Part shown: piece after piece, positions 13,801 through 22,469 of the stretch
Position numbering within the stretch: position 1 is the first letter of the stretch
Layout: each line of letters opens with the position of its first letter
DNA from: Cyclina sinensis
Lineage: Eukaryota; Mollusca; Bivalvia; Venerida; Veneridae
DNA length: 64,000 bases
Reading direction: 5' to 3'
NCBI GenBank assembly: GCA_012932295.1
Contig: JAAONU010000008.1
Coordinates: forward strand, 34,462,949-34,526,948
Translations under genes and position numbers: made by a program
Notes under the pieces: model-generated
The model's input: only the letters and a program-made list of their open reading frames with translations
What the model was told of the DNA's origin: nothing
Database searches by the model: none

Positions 13801-13811
13801 AGAATATCCAT
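1037..13811 (-). CDS. PRDM15: PRDM15-like PR/SET-domain and C2H2 zinc-finger transcription regulator (whole spliced gene)
   Basis: Assembled from seven exons, 5' to 3': 13811-13796, 12234-12141, 11677-11515, 10458-10212, 8161-8031, 7520-7331 and 4833-1037. All junctions have GT/AG borders and matching phases, giving about 1,545 residues. Order of parts: a zinc knuckle (CDIC...H...C, residues ~6-20), a PR/SET domain (~37-170, with ENECNW and PGEELLVWYA), one C2H2 finger followed by an AT-hook (GRGRPRK), a second and third AT-hook (GRGRPRK, GRGRPKK) in an acidic linker, about 19 C2H2 fingers, then a Gln/Leu-rich tail. The knuckle-PR-finger order and the match of many fingers to vertebrate PRDM15 (for example SNLTKHMLLHG, RHYKRKHPES) are why I choose PRDM15 over PRDM4 or PRDM10. 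PR domains of this branch are usually poor methyltransferases; the protein should be a nuclear DNA-binding regulator. The start codon is the least certain part. Confidence 0.85.
5328..5908. mobile_element. non-autonomous element with short terminal inverted repeat, copy 1
   Basis: The left end ATGCTCCCCGAA (5328-5339) is the exact reverse complement of the right end TTCGGGGAGCAT (5897-5908). The interior consists of imperfect direct repeats of about 125-130 bp containing 'caataactc', 'agagttacggttcttg' and 'tttgtgagatatgcc'. It has no coding capacity. It resembles a MITE built of internal tandem repeats and is probably moved by an unknown transposase. Confidence 0.7.
6467..7050. mobile_element. 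non-autonomous element, copy 2 of the same family
   Basis: Same interior and order as the copy at 5328-5908, with the left end atgctccccaaa slightly altered and the right end degraded (tatggggaccat). The two copies lie in the same intron about 560 bp apart in the same orientation. Confidence 0.7.
7331..7520 (-). CDS. PRDM15: PRDM15-like exon: first C2H2 finger and AT-hook
   Basis: Acceptor tttgttttag lies directly before an ATG codon at 7520, but phase continuity with the upstream exon suggests this Met is internal. The exon encodes FYCPRCGNTF...HLREH, a C2H2 finger, then RRGRGRPRK, an AT-hook for minor-groove binding. Two donors keep the same phase: ATG|GTAATA after 7331 (chosen) and AAAT|GTTAAA after 7307, which would add eight residues. 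This could allow a small alternative isoform. Confidence 0.82.
8031..8161 (-). CDS. PRDM15: PRDM15-like exon: acidic linker
   Basis: 131 bases between acceptor gatatttcag|TA and a perfect donor CAG|GTGAGA. It encodes 43 residues (LLGHRIEPLTTDLLLDANSE... to PEDIMQ) with no recognised domain. It is rich in Asp/Glu and links the PR domain to the first zinc finger. Phase 1 in and phase 0 out agree with both neighbours. Confidence 0.75.
8285..10080. repeat. nested bivalve-type dispersed repeats in a PRDM15 intron
   Basis: The block opens with acaagagggccatgatgacc, the reverse complement of the hairpin end seen at 25,936 and 28,222. It passes through 'caggtgagctaaaa' (8499-8512), imperfect units of about 200 bp with 'gaacaatcttggt', a 'ggtcaaggtatttcagggtc' family stretch (9230-9910), and closes with 'gctcaggtgagctt' near 10,075. 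It appears to be an element nested in another. No open frame of interest. Confidence 0.65.
10212..10458 (-). CDS. PRDM15: PRDM15-like exon: C-terminal half of PR/SET domain
   Basis: Acceptor atgtttcag|CTC and donor AGAG|GTATTT bound 247 bases, phase 0 in and phase 1 out. The translation contains TTDENECNWLCLVRAA, then IAYQVLNNIFYNTTRDI and PGEELLVWYAPHFARKLGKP, the diagnostic second half of a PRDM PR domain. The NW pair and the ELLVWYA strand are conserved. Confidence 0.9.
10580..11240. repeat. three imperfect tandem units of about 150 bp in a PRDM15 intron
   Basis: Units share 'ttccatgcagggagaagttatg', 'gacaaggtctatcatca' and 'aatgtgccaaggta' at roughly 150-bp spacing between about 10,650 and 11,150. 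The small open frames on the minus strand here are by-products of the repetition. Confidence 0.7.
11515..11677 (-). CDS. PRDM15: PRDM15-like exon: N-terminal half of PR/SET domain
   Basis: Acceptor atttacag|A and donor AAG|GTGCAT bound 163 bases. The exon completes an Arg codon and continues ARLTLPGFVQVVDNGSGLVG..., including the TQLGPFEAKR turn typical of the first half of PRDM PR domains (TxFGPFxG/S). It ends in phase 0 at TLK, matching the next exon. Confidence is high because the reading frame, splice sites and family alignment all agree. Confidence 0.87.
12141..12234 (-). CDS. PRDM15: PRDM15-like exon: zinc knuckle
   Basis: Acceptor attcag|GT and donor AAG|GTAATC bound 94 bases, phase 1 in and phase 2 out. 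The translation CDICGEGHSTELCPELG has the Cys-x2-Cys-x4-His-x4-Cys arrangement of the knuckle that precedes the PR domain in PRDM4/10/15, and the ELCPELG ending closely resembles vertebrate PRDM15. It is too short to stand out as an open reading frame and was found by searching for the exon upstream of the PR domain. Confidence 0.85.
12235..12655. other. intron sequence without a recognised feature
   Basis: AT-rich first-intron sequence of the PRDM15-like gene. I see no repeat boundary, tRNA or coding signal. Confidence 0.4.
12656..12820 (+). repeat. probable tRNA-derived SINE head with tail
   Basis: A box-A-like TGGTAGAGTG (12669 on) and a box-B-like gttcaaacccc (12708 on) sit at tRNA spacing, followed by a short non-tRNA tail. 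The acceptor stem does not fold well, so this is read as an old SINE and not as a functional tRNA gene. Confidence 0.5.
12825..13105 (+). repeat. tRNA-headed SINE with a Meta-like central core
   Basis: The head (12,822-12,894) starts ggagcgggtcagtggtcc and ends cccccgctcc, so the ends pair as a tRNA acceptor stem, and it carries a box A (agtggtaacgcc). The body holds ctttcggatgtgacacta followed by aaaccgaggtcc, which I recognise as the conserved core of the MetaSINE superfamily described in molluscs. The tail runs into ataaataaactcaaatag. The plus orientation is antisense to the PRDM15-like gene. Confidence 0.65.
13240..13690. repeat. 'gggccataactc' dispersed repeat, about two units of 155-170 bp
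   Basis: Two imperfect units carry 'agggccataactc', a 'ggtactgat' stretch and 'aagtagtctggacaaac' or its relative. The block ends in cgacagacagacg. Similar phrases appear at 46,740-47,345. It is noncoding and lies inside the first intron. Confidence 0.6.
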
Positions 13812-13888
13812 AATGACAGATATCAGTACAAGTTGAATTTCATCATCAGGTGCCAATTCCACGTGTACCAATGAGTCTTTTCAAAAAC
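13796..13888 (-). CDS. PRDM15: PRDM15-like first coding exon (5' UTR plus start)
   Basis: On the minus strand an acceptor (tttgtttcag) ends at 13889 and a strong donor (T|GTATGT) starts at 13795. The ATG at 13811-13809 reads MDILD plus one base, which joins in phase to the zinc-knuckle exon to give DCCDIC. The frame is open upstream of this ATG as far as a TGA close to the acceptor, and the upstream stretch looks protein-like (PDDEIQLVL). An internal acceptor or an earlier start is therefore possible. A further noncoding exon upstream is expected because this exon begins with an acceptor. Confidence 0.55.
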
Positions 13889-14360
13889 CTGAAACAAATA
13901 AAAATCTCAGTATTAATATTACAACTTCAAAAACAAGTTGTACAAATGCTGATAATGCATTCTTCTGAGTTTATGTTGTCTAAAAATACATCGGGTTAAC
14001 TTAAATTAAATCTTCAGTCTTTTTCTAAATAAACTGTTTACAAAATGCAGTAAAAAGGAAATTTTTCTTCAGTGTAAAAGTTAGATGATGGTAACTGTCT
14101 GTACTCTTTTCCATATTTTTTCACAAATATATCACTTCTCCTTGTCATCAATGTGTACAAAATGTCCACATGACTTACTATTTAAGTTAATGTTAAATGA
14201 AAATAAATAAATACATCTTTCCAACATTTCAAGACTTGTCAAAAACTGTCAACATGACCCAGATTTTTCTTTTCATATTAGAGCACTATGGAGACAAACT
14301 TGACAAAATAATTATCATATTTTCTAGAATATTTATACACAAAAAAGTGTTACAGTGTTA
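13889..14360. other. probable first intron/upstream sequence, nothing recognised
   Basis: AT-rich sequence between the first coding exon of the PRDM15-like gene and the putative promoter. A noncoding first exon should lie in or beyond it, but I cannot place it. Confidence 0.35.
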
Positions 14361-14389
14361 GTCAGCTTTTTAAAGTATTTCGTTTGACA

Positions 14390-14700
14390 TGTCATGCTTG
14401 TTTATTTACATGGTTATTTCAATCTACGAATTTCAAATTTCCGGAAAATCGAAAACCCTGCAGAAAAGATTTGGCATTAAATGGGAAAACATTCACTCAA
14501 TAAAATGTAGGCATAGTTATCCCAGAAGAAAAAAATACCAGTTGGTCTGTTACAATTCGTTGGGAACGACGAGTTCAGAAACAATGTTTTACAAAATTTA
14601 TTTCGGCTTTTCGTCAAGGTCGCTTCCGCCGATAAACGTTTAAATGCGCATGCCCATAAATGTGCGTAAATGCACATAAAGGCAAGCAGAGATCATAGTA
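14390..14700. promoter_or_regulatory. candidate divergent promoter for the PRDM15-like and ZDHHC24-like genes
   Basis: Compared with its surroundings this stretch is richer in C/G and CpG. It carries an ETS-like ttccggaa (14440-14447), cttccgccg (14624 on) and an NRF1-like gcgcatgc (14646-14653). It lies upstream of the minus-strand PRDM15-like gene and of the plus-strand palmitoyltransferase, whose coding exon begins with an acceptor and so needs an upstream exon. The placement is inference from composition and motifs only. Confidence 0.35.
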
Positions 14701-16270
14701 AGTTACAAAGAAACAGAAAGCGAATATTAGATTGTAGTTATAATAGTAAAACTTTTGCATAAAAAAATTCACTTTTAACATCTGTAAGATTTCTAATTTA
14801 TCTTTCATTTTAAAGGTTTTGTCCCTGATTGCTGAAGTCTTAATTTCTGTTAAACCCTGTCCGTCAATCATTTATAGATCACGACCTTTAATACGTTACT
14901 GTAGTTAATTATTGCAGAGGATCAATGTTACGTTTAGTTTTCACATATTAAATTATGTTAAGTGCAAAAGGATTGGGCTACAAATTATTCCAGGATTAAA
15001 AGGATTGCCATTTCCTTATACATTAACAAAGTCAAAGACCTAAAATATCACGGACATAACACATGTGCTGATTTTGCTGAATATTTTATTTTCTGGATCT
15101 GCATATTAGTTGTAACTCGATTTGACATTTCAAAGTTAAAAAATTGCATAGTATACATCAAATATCCATTACTTATGATTTATCCGGTAATAGCGTTGTT
15201 AGAAAGTAGCTTAGAATTACTACTAGTCGGTATATAAAGCCTCGTCGTTTATAGTAGTGATCGACTCTCCTTTGTCCAGGTGATAATGTTCTCAGGGGAT
15301 TTAAATCTTCTCTATATGTAGTTTGCAGAATTGACTTCCCTTACTGTTTTTAACAGGGGTTTTGTCCCGACCCCACCCAATTATAAAGCCATTTAAAGAT
15401 ATATTTGTGTAAACCGCTTTCATTTACCTAAATAAAATTATTCGTTGATGCAAAAAAAAATAATTATCATACTGTCTTTTCAAGGACTGCAGGGGGCTGG
15501 TTATTCGGTAAGAATTCATCAGTTATACACTTATAATTTCATTTGTCCCAAGCATCAATTCTCACAAATCAAGTTCTTGTAGTAGGCTCTTATCTGCCTT
15601 TTGAACCGAATATAATTCGTCGCTGTCAAATGACCAGTGGTGACAAGTTCTTCGCAGTTATTTAGTTGGTTTGCCCAATATCGCATTTGTCTCAGTTGAA
15701 GGGTTATTAGCTTTCTAGAATTATACTTTCTTACAGAGACTTGCTTAGAGATTTTACAGATATTTTAGCATCTATTTCCGCGTCAGTTTACGTCTCCATG
15801 GTGATATCTAAAGTATCAATATATTTCTTGAAATTTCACGATGAAATTATCATATGGACGAAATTTATATCAATAAAATGCTACCGGTAGTAGTAGTGAA
15901 CGCCTTACAGAAATTAGTGTGATTTAATTGTGTTCGTTATAGGTATTTGTTACTTCTGAAAACAATGAATTGTTAGAAAACTGGCTTTAGTCAAATAAAT
16001 CTATTTAAAATGAAAAATGAAAGTGGCTGTGTACAGGTCAGTGCAACGCAACACAAGTTTAAAACAATCAGTATTTTATATGCATTCATGATCATAGATG
16101 AAGAAAATGGCACATTGAACAAAACCATTCATCATTTATTTTAATCAAAGCTTTCTTGTAACTGATAACATTTAACAGCAAAGTTTGTTTCTTTCCCCGT
16201 AATACCAAGTATAGCGTGTGTATTGGTTATTCTTACTTATCTTTCCGCTCTTTAAATCTTTATCGTTGAA
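14700..16270. other. no recognised feature
   Basis: AT-rich and mostly unique. A possible donor (gtccag|gtgata near 15,280) could end a 5' noncoding exon of the palmitoyltransferase gene, but nothing else supports it. Short open frames here lack codon structure. Confidence 0.3.
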
Positions 16271-16273
16271 CAA

Positions 16274-16408
16274 ACAGTCAATCTATTCTGGATTACCTGC
16301 CCCTGACACTAATCGTAGTATAGTAGGCAGGGAACCAGACTAACAGTCAATCTAGTCTTATTACCTGCCCCTTACACTACTTTAAGCAGTACGCCGGGAA
16401 CCAGAGCA
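16274..16408. repeat. 67-bp direct duplication
   Basis: Two imperfect copies starting aacagtcaatct at 16,274 and 16,341 share attacctgcccctnacacta and gggaaccaga. It is a short tandem duplication without coding content. Confidence 0.75.
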
Positions 16409-16469
16409 ACATACAGTACAAAATTACAGGAAAGGTAAATAAAGATAAATTATATTTGTATTTGTAAAG

Positions 16470-16965
16470 GCGGGTCAAGCAGCAGATCAGTAGTCCAGTG
16501 GTAACGCGCTGGACTGGTAACTTAAGCCAAAATTCAATGTCGTCACTTGATCACACACCCATGGCTCAAATAATGGCCATATTCATCTTAGTTCAAGGAG
16601 TTGATAAGTTATTGACACTAATTGACCACAGAAAGTTAAAGGTAAAGAAATAGTACTTGTTTCACACCCTATATTTATAAGTCATATTAATGAATTTTAG
16701 CAATTACTGAAACGTTCTCAGACAGGCACCAAACTTGGTATATGAGTGCCTTATGTCTTCGCATGTGTGAAACAAGTGCTATTTCTTTACCCCAAGTGTC
16801 TGTGTACATTGTAATTGACAGGACTAAACTCACATTAAATGAATCATCTACATGTACAGGTGAAAAGACCTGACGCCGTCCCATACACTAAGCACGGAAA
16901 AGGACCAGCAGTGTCTTTAGATTGGGATGCTTTCTGTATCTTGCACCAAAGTTACTAAATTAATT
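16470..16965 (+). repeat. SINE split by a hairpin-type insertion
   Basis: A tRNA-like head (gtccagtggtaacgcgctgg, 16,494 on) matches the head of the SINE at 12,825. The matching body (gggatgctttctgtatcttg, about 16,923 on) only resumes 400 bp later. The intervening DNA contains a near-perfect 26-bp inverted repeat at 16,642-16,667 and 16,765-16,790, which suggests that a small hairpin element landed in the SINE. Confidence 0.6.
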
Positions 16966-17112
16966 TCTTTAGGTCAGGCTTCATTCACCACTGAAAGTGA
17001 GCTGATTTTACAGGCAGATATATTATGCTTGTTTTTGACTTCTGTGTTGAACAACTAAAAAAATATCCAATCAGTAAAAGTGATTCAACACTTTAAGCAT
17101 AATGAATTAGGC

Positions 17113-17921
17113 GGGTGCTAGTCAAAACGGCCTCAGGTAAAAACGGCCTCATTTTGGTTAAAACGGCTTCACTTTTTGGTCAAAACGGCCTCAATTTTTT
17201 ATTTGCTGGTTTAAACGGCCTCACTTTTGGTCAAAACGGCCGCAGTTTTGGTTAAAACGGCCTCACTTTTAATTGAAATGTCCTAAATAATCTTGATTTT
17301 ATTTTTGAGTAAACTATGAAAGGACTTAGCTTTTTGAAAACACACCCTATTAAATTGCTTATAAATAATATACTAGATATTAGCGGGATTAGGAGAAAAA
17401 CAATTGAGAGTGATAATTACTATTTGATTAATGGGATCAAAATAACTTAAAGTGATAATAGAAGTATGTCTTTAATTGATACGTCGGAATGATCAAACAA
17501 AAGATAAAAAAGCGGTCTGTGTCTGCACTAGATATACAGATTTGGTAAATTGGTACACTATTGATTACTATATATCTGTTACGTTTCATGTTTATGTATT
17601 TTTATTTAAAATAAAATCAATAAATACAACTTATGACATTCTCACCTTATTAACTACTTTTCTCGTAAAACCCTTAATATCATCTTATTCTGATTCATAT
17701 CTTTACAATCTATCTCAAAATATGTAATATAAATAGAAAACAAGAAATAGTTATCTAATAACATTATTTAAAAATTCTAATTCAATGATGGTTCATCTAC
17801 TGAAAATAAAAAATGAGGCCGTTTTGACCAATACATTTTCTGAAAGTGAGGCCGTTTTAACCAAAATGAGGCCGTTTTAACCTCAGGCCATTTTAACCTG
17901 AGTCCGTTTTGACTGTAAGCC
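17113..17921. mobile_element. 809-bp foldback element with multi-copy TAAAACGGCCTCA arms
   Basis: The left arm (17,113-17,268) holds about seven copies of a gtTAAAACGGCCTCActttt motif. The right arm (17,815-17,921) holds about five copies in the opposite orientation. Both outer ends read agtcaaaacgg inward. The element is flanked on each side by AATTAGGC (17,105-17,112 and 17,922-17,929), an 8-bp target-site duplication of the length made by hAT-type transposases. The 545-bp centre is very AT-rich; an 83-codon frame in it (17,476-17,727) shows no recognisable domain. Confidence 0.8.
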
Positions 17922-17929
17922 AATTAGGC

Positions 17930-18589
17930 TAGGGAAACCAGACATTTGCACCAACAATGAAATTACTCAGATAGATAGACAGATTTACCTTATATGTTAA
18001 TACAAATATGTTCTGCATGTGCAGTAAAGTAAGAACGCCAAAATGGTGTTAATGAATTTCTAACTGTAGACTTCACTTACAACATGTTCAGCAAGAGATT
18101 TCTCTCAAAGTGTCATTGTCTTCCTTAAACTATAAGCAATTCAATTGAATGTATACAGAGCAAAAGCCTTAACCTGCTGTAGGTTGTTGCAGGGAAGTAC
18201 AGCAATGTAAAACCTGCAGTGTGATGTTTTTATGCTATTGAAATAAGTCCAATTTGCCCCATTTGAATAAAATTGATGTATGTGATGTATTATGAGGCTG
18301 ATTATGACAAGTAGTACTGTTTTATAGTTTTGTCGTATTTTGATTGGATGTAAACTTAAAACTTCCTACTGAAACTGTCAGCCATGGATGCATAGTTTTC
18401 ACTGTTGTGCATCAAATCTTATATTTTAATCAACTGGCATAGAAATTTTGGTTTCCCAGTTACAGTTTTATGTCATAATTATATATGTGAGTGATCTTTT
18501 AACAAGAAATCTTACTTCTGATTTCAGATTATGAATGACTATTACCAAGTGAATGAGTCATAGGCCATGAAATTTATGAATATACAAAC
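17930..18589 (+). other. intron end and 5' UTR of the palmitoyltransferase gene
   Basis: Mostly unremarkable AT-rich DNA. A clear acceptor (ctgatttcag at about 18,519-18,528) precedes a 61-base 5' UTR stretch before the ATG at 18,590. Confidence 0.5.
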
Positions 18590-19585
18590 ATGAGTCGTCT
18601 GCTTAGAGTTCTGAGGAAACCTAATCGCCTGGATGAATATGCAGAGGAAGAAAAGCATGGCATTGTTTGGTACCTCTCCAACACACGTACACAGATTGTT
18701 ATATTACATCGTATTGGACAGTTTTATGTGATAAGTTTCTGCCTGTCTGTTTGTTGGTCTTCTGTGACACTTGGATTGCCATTAGTGTATGAAAAATCAC
18801 CACGCAGCCTCTACATTGCTCAGTATTTGATGAAATACATATGTTTCTGCATAGTAACAAACTATTTGTTGATAGTTTTTTATGCTACTAAGTCTCACTT
18901 TGTGAAAAGAAATGCAGACCAACTTCCAACAAGTGAGCTGACTGGAAAAGTGCAATCTGATTGGTCAACAGAAAGAAATTTGAATGGTGCAGATAATGAA
19001 ATGATAGATTCTGATTGGTCAAAATGTACTCACTGTGATAAAGAAGTGCCTCCTAGAGCTAGACATTGTGCCATATGTCAGACATGTGTTCTGAAAAAAG
19101 ACCACCATTGTTTCTTCACAGGCTGCTGTATAGGCTTCTATAACCAAAGATATTTTATTACATTCTGTTTCCTAGGTATCGTTGGTGGGTCTTGGGGTAT
19201 ATATAATTTGGGAACTTACTTGTCAACAAACTATGCCCCAATTCTTAGCCTACAAATATACAAATACTTTTTACCTGTTTGTTTCATGTCCTGCCTTTTT
19301 GGATATATTTCCATTTTTGATGCACTCCTAGTGCTTCTGCTTTATTTACATTTTACCAGCACTTTCACTTCATACTATTACTTTGCTTGGGAAATGTATA
19401 TAATCTCATGTGGACAGACAAGTTATGAATGCATGAAAAGGCGGAAGATATATGATGACAATTTCTGGAGTAATATGAGGTCAGTTTTTGGACCATACTG
19501 GATTGTAGGATTTCTTGTTCCAATTCCATTCTTGATCAACGAAGGGGATGGAAAAGCATGGAAACTGAACAGAAAAAATGTATGA
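18590..19585 (+). CDS. ZDHHC24: DHHC-type palmitoyltransferase, ZDHHC24-like
   Basis: 331 residues in a single exon. Such enzymes attach palmitate to cysteines of membrane proteins, using an acyl-enzyme intermediate on the Cys of DHHC, usually at the Golgi or ER. The cysteine-rich domain runs from KCTHCDKEVPPRARHC (~144) through CVLKKDHHCFF, where DHHC is intact, to GCCIGFYNQRYF (~190). Two predicted membrane helices precede it (~41-63, ~80-98) and two or more follow (~191-215, ~225-260). After the last helix comes GQTSYE, a variant of the family TTxE motif, and a C-terminal FGPYWIVGFLVPIP stretch matching the GPRW... region of ZDHHC24; this supports that subfamily. The length is slightly above the ~284 residues of the human protein. 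The ATG was chosen because it follows an acceptor by about 60 bases and starts the conserved frame. Confidence 0.88.
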   Translation: MSRLLRVLRKPNRLDEYAEEEKHGIVWYLSNTRTQIVILHRIGQFYVISFCLSVCWSSVTLGLPLVYEKSPRSLYIAQYLMKYICFCIVTNYLLIVFYATKSHFVKRNADQLPTSELTGKVQSDWSTERNLNGADNEMIDSDWSKCTHCDKEVPPRARHCAICQTCVLKKDHHCFFTGCCIGFYNQRYFITFCFLGIVGGSWGIYNLGTYLSTNYAPILSLQIYKYFLPVCFMSCLFGYISIFDALLVLLLYLHFTSTFTSYYYFAWEMYIISCGQTSYECMKRRKIYDDNFWSNMRSVFGPYWIVGFLVPIPFLINEGDGKAWKLNRKNV

Positions 19586-20690
19586 ACTTAAGTTTGTATG
19601 TAGTTGTGAAACATCTTCTGTTGGCGAGTGCATTACCTAATCGATGCCTCTTGTTAGAAAAGTCTAAATTTACTGAAATGTCTAGACTTAGTGCACTAGC
19701 AGGACTGTGATACAGGACTTACAAATATCTTGATTTCCTGAATTCCTGTTTGTAAAAGTTTTGCTACTTTGACATCAGCTTAAATGGTGCTATACTGTTG
19801 ACATTGTTTGCCTCTAAGAAAGCAGAACTTTTGTGATTGGCTTAAATATCTTAAATATATATATCATATTTTTCTTGTGACATATTATTTTGTGTTAATA
19901 TTTTGGAAATTAAAATGAAACCTTAAGAAATATTCTGGGCAGGGGTGACTTTAAAAATATGTTTATTTGCATTTTCCAGACCCAGAATTTTAGAAGTGAG
20001 TAGGAAGCTAGGATTTTTAAAAGTACATATTCTACATGAAAACTTCCACAATTTTTACTTTTAGAAATTAGAAAAAAAAGGTGTAGCTGGGATTTTTTGG
20101 GAACATTCAATTTTTTAAGGTCCAGTAGAAAATATGAAATGAATTAGCCATCAAATTAAAAGCTTTAATTACCTTATGCAAAAGCTCTAATTAGCATTTT
20201 AGCATTACCAAATTAGTAAGAAGGTCTAATATTCCAGTCATTTTTGGTCTTAGGTCATAAATAATCCTTTTTGACAAGTACTGCTTTGTCAAATAATAAT
20301 TACACTGTAACATTCATCTTACTTTCATGTCTTAATGGTACCAAATGAATTTTTAATAATTTTACATTTTTAAGCTGTTCGTTTTAAGGTCATTTTTGTA
20401 CATGATATTAAACAAATGCATTAAAATGATGTTATGGGTTAATGTCACTACATGTACATGTATATGATCAATGTTTTCAAGAAAGAATATAAAAAGACAT
20501 CAACTTTTGAAAACAAGGACTCTTTTATTGAGGTTAATGGGTGGTCATGTTCTACGTTATCTTAAGTTGAAAACTGAAACTCTCATCAATTTAGAAATGC
20601 CACAGTTTAGAACTGACAGGCATTGGTAAGCTTTTACTTCAGAAGTCCTTTTTAGCCTTCACTTCCTGTGTTAACAATGCTTACTAGCAC
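19586..20690 (+). other. 3' UTR and flank of the palmitoyltransferase gene
   Basis: No coding signal. An ATTAAA near 19,910 is a possible poly(A) signal. The remaining sequence is AT-rich and looks unique. Confidence 0.4.
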
Positions 20691-20691
20691 A

Positions 20692-20907
20692 AAATCCTTC
20701 CTATCATTAAAAAGGAAAAAAATGTCAGTTTTTCTAAAGGTGTGACCATTGATTGTAGACATTCCAGTTTAGATAAACTGCATTTCTGGGATAAAAAACA
20801 AATCCGTCCTATCATTAAAAAGGAAAAAAATGTCAGTTTTTCTAAAGGTGTGACCATTGATTGTAGACATTCCAGTTTAGATAAACTGCATTTCTGGGAT
20901 AAAAAAC
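20692..20907. repeat. 108-bp perfect or near-perfect tandem duplication
   Basis: The unit at 20,692-20,799 is repeated at 20,800-20,907 with only one visible change (cctt versus ccgt). The unit length is a multiple of three, so an 83-residue frame with a doubled 36-residue block exists on the minus strand, but it has no start context or domain and is read as accidental. Confidence 0.9.
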
Positions 20908-21486
20908 ATCTTGCATTGAAATAAAATTCAGCCAAGTCTAGATGTCCCTATTTTAAAAGAATTTTAAAAAACTGAACACAAAATTAAGATGATAATAAAT
21001 TTAAGATTAAATACATGTACGTATTTGAAGGTCCAAATACAGGTCTAATGTTGACATATTACACACTTTCAGGTAATTTTCAGTGTCAAGATATCAATGC
21101 ACAGGCCATTAAATATGAGTTTAATTAACACATTTGATTAAGTGAGGTACCATGCATCTGCACATACTAGTTAGAGGTTGTGGCATGTTGATTTTGGTCA
21201 TTTACTGTATGAGAGGCATGTGTTAAAGGTCATATTTTACTGAATCAGGGGCTATAAAATTTCAAATACTGCTTACCATTGTGACAACAAGCACAAATCT
21301 TACTTACTCTTCCTAAAACTGGAAAATGAATATTTCTGAATGCATTGATAAAATTTTTATTTTTCCTATTGTTTTCAAACTTCATACAAGAATGGCAGTG
21401 TACTGTCACTGTGGTATCCCTTTGACATATGAATCAGAAAATCTCAGTTCATCTCATGGGAAGAAGTTGCAATACTCATAAATATT

Positions 21487-21735
21487 AGCTCCACTTTTCG
21501 AAGAAAAAAGTGGAGCTATTGTCATGACCCTCTCGTCGGCATCAGCATTGGTTAATCTTTTTGTTAAGGTCCATTTCCCAGAAACTATCAAAGCTATTCA
21601 CTTCAAATATTTCATTATCAAAAAATGACACCATTTCTGAAGCACAGATAACCCTCAATTTATTTTTGCAAAGTTATGCCCCCTTTTCAATTTAGAATTT
21701 CTAGGTCAACCATTTTAGTGCACGAGTGCTCATGT
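21487..21735. mobile_element. short element beginning with a 12-bp hairpin
   Basis: AGCTCCACTTTT (21,487-21,498) and AAAAGTGGAGCT (21,506-21,517) form a perfect 12-bp stem with a 7-base loop, followed by attgtcatgaccctctcgtc. The same layout (hairpin beginning AGCT, then ttgtgatggcc...cgtcgtc) opens the element at 25,964. The end near 21,735 (gtgctcatgtgagctttta) is less certain. Confidence 0.55.
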
Positions 21736-22469
21736 GAGCTTTTAGGATCAGTGATTGTTTTGGTAGTTTTACCTCTCAAATAGAGTTAACAAGGATGAGA
21801 ATTAATGCCACTCGAAATTTCTTGATCAAGATAAGCTGGACTTTCCTCATAGAGTCGCGATCACATGCACTTTTGACACTTCAATGTTTACATGTTCGTG
21901 TTTTTCACGAATGATATGGAAACAGAAAATACCCGGAAGAAGGCAGACTTAGATGAGAATTCGTAAATAATACAATATCATCTTTCACAAACTTAATAGC
22001 AATTTTTCTGAGCTGTGCGTCCAAGTTCCACCGCAGAACTGGCGTAATACACTGCAGACGAAATTGAAAATTATTTTTAAATAGATACAATCATGTATAT
22101 TGTTATCAGTAAAGTTTGTTGCTGGTTGTGTCTGTCTTGTAATGATCTGACCTTAACAGTCTACCAAATTTGCCGTAATTCTTCAGAAAAAAATCATTAT
22201 TCCATGGAAGCATCATTCAGGTGTAAAGTAAACAATGAATCATTACAAAATATGAAAAGTTCTAAGAGTTTTATGTCTTCACCTACAACTGTAACAATAA
22301 TTTCTTCAATTTTAGCCTATTTATGTCCATCAATGCCATTCATTTCACATAAAAAAGATAATCATGCTGTGGCAGGGAGATTTGGCAAGATCCCATCAAC
22401 AGCACGTGGAGGTGTAGAATCTGTGATTTCAGAGAAGAAGATTCCTAAAAATACATGTGACCACAGGGA

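Noticed and set aside
20684..20935. Minus-strand frame with a doubled 36-residue block
   Set aside because: The doubling reflects a 108-bp DNA duplication; no start context or family match.
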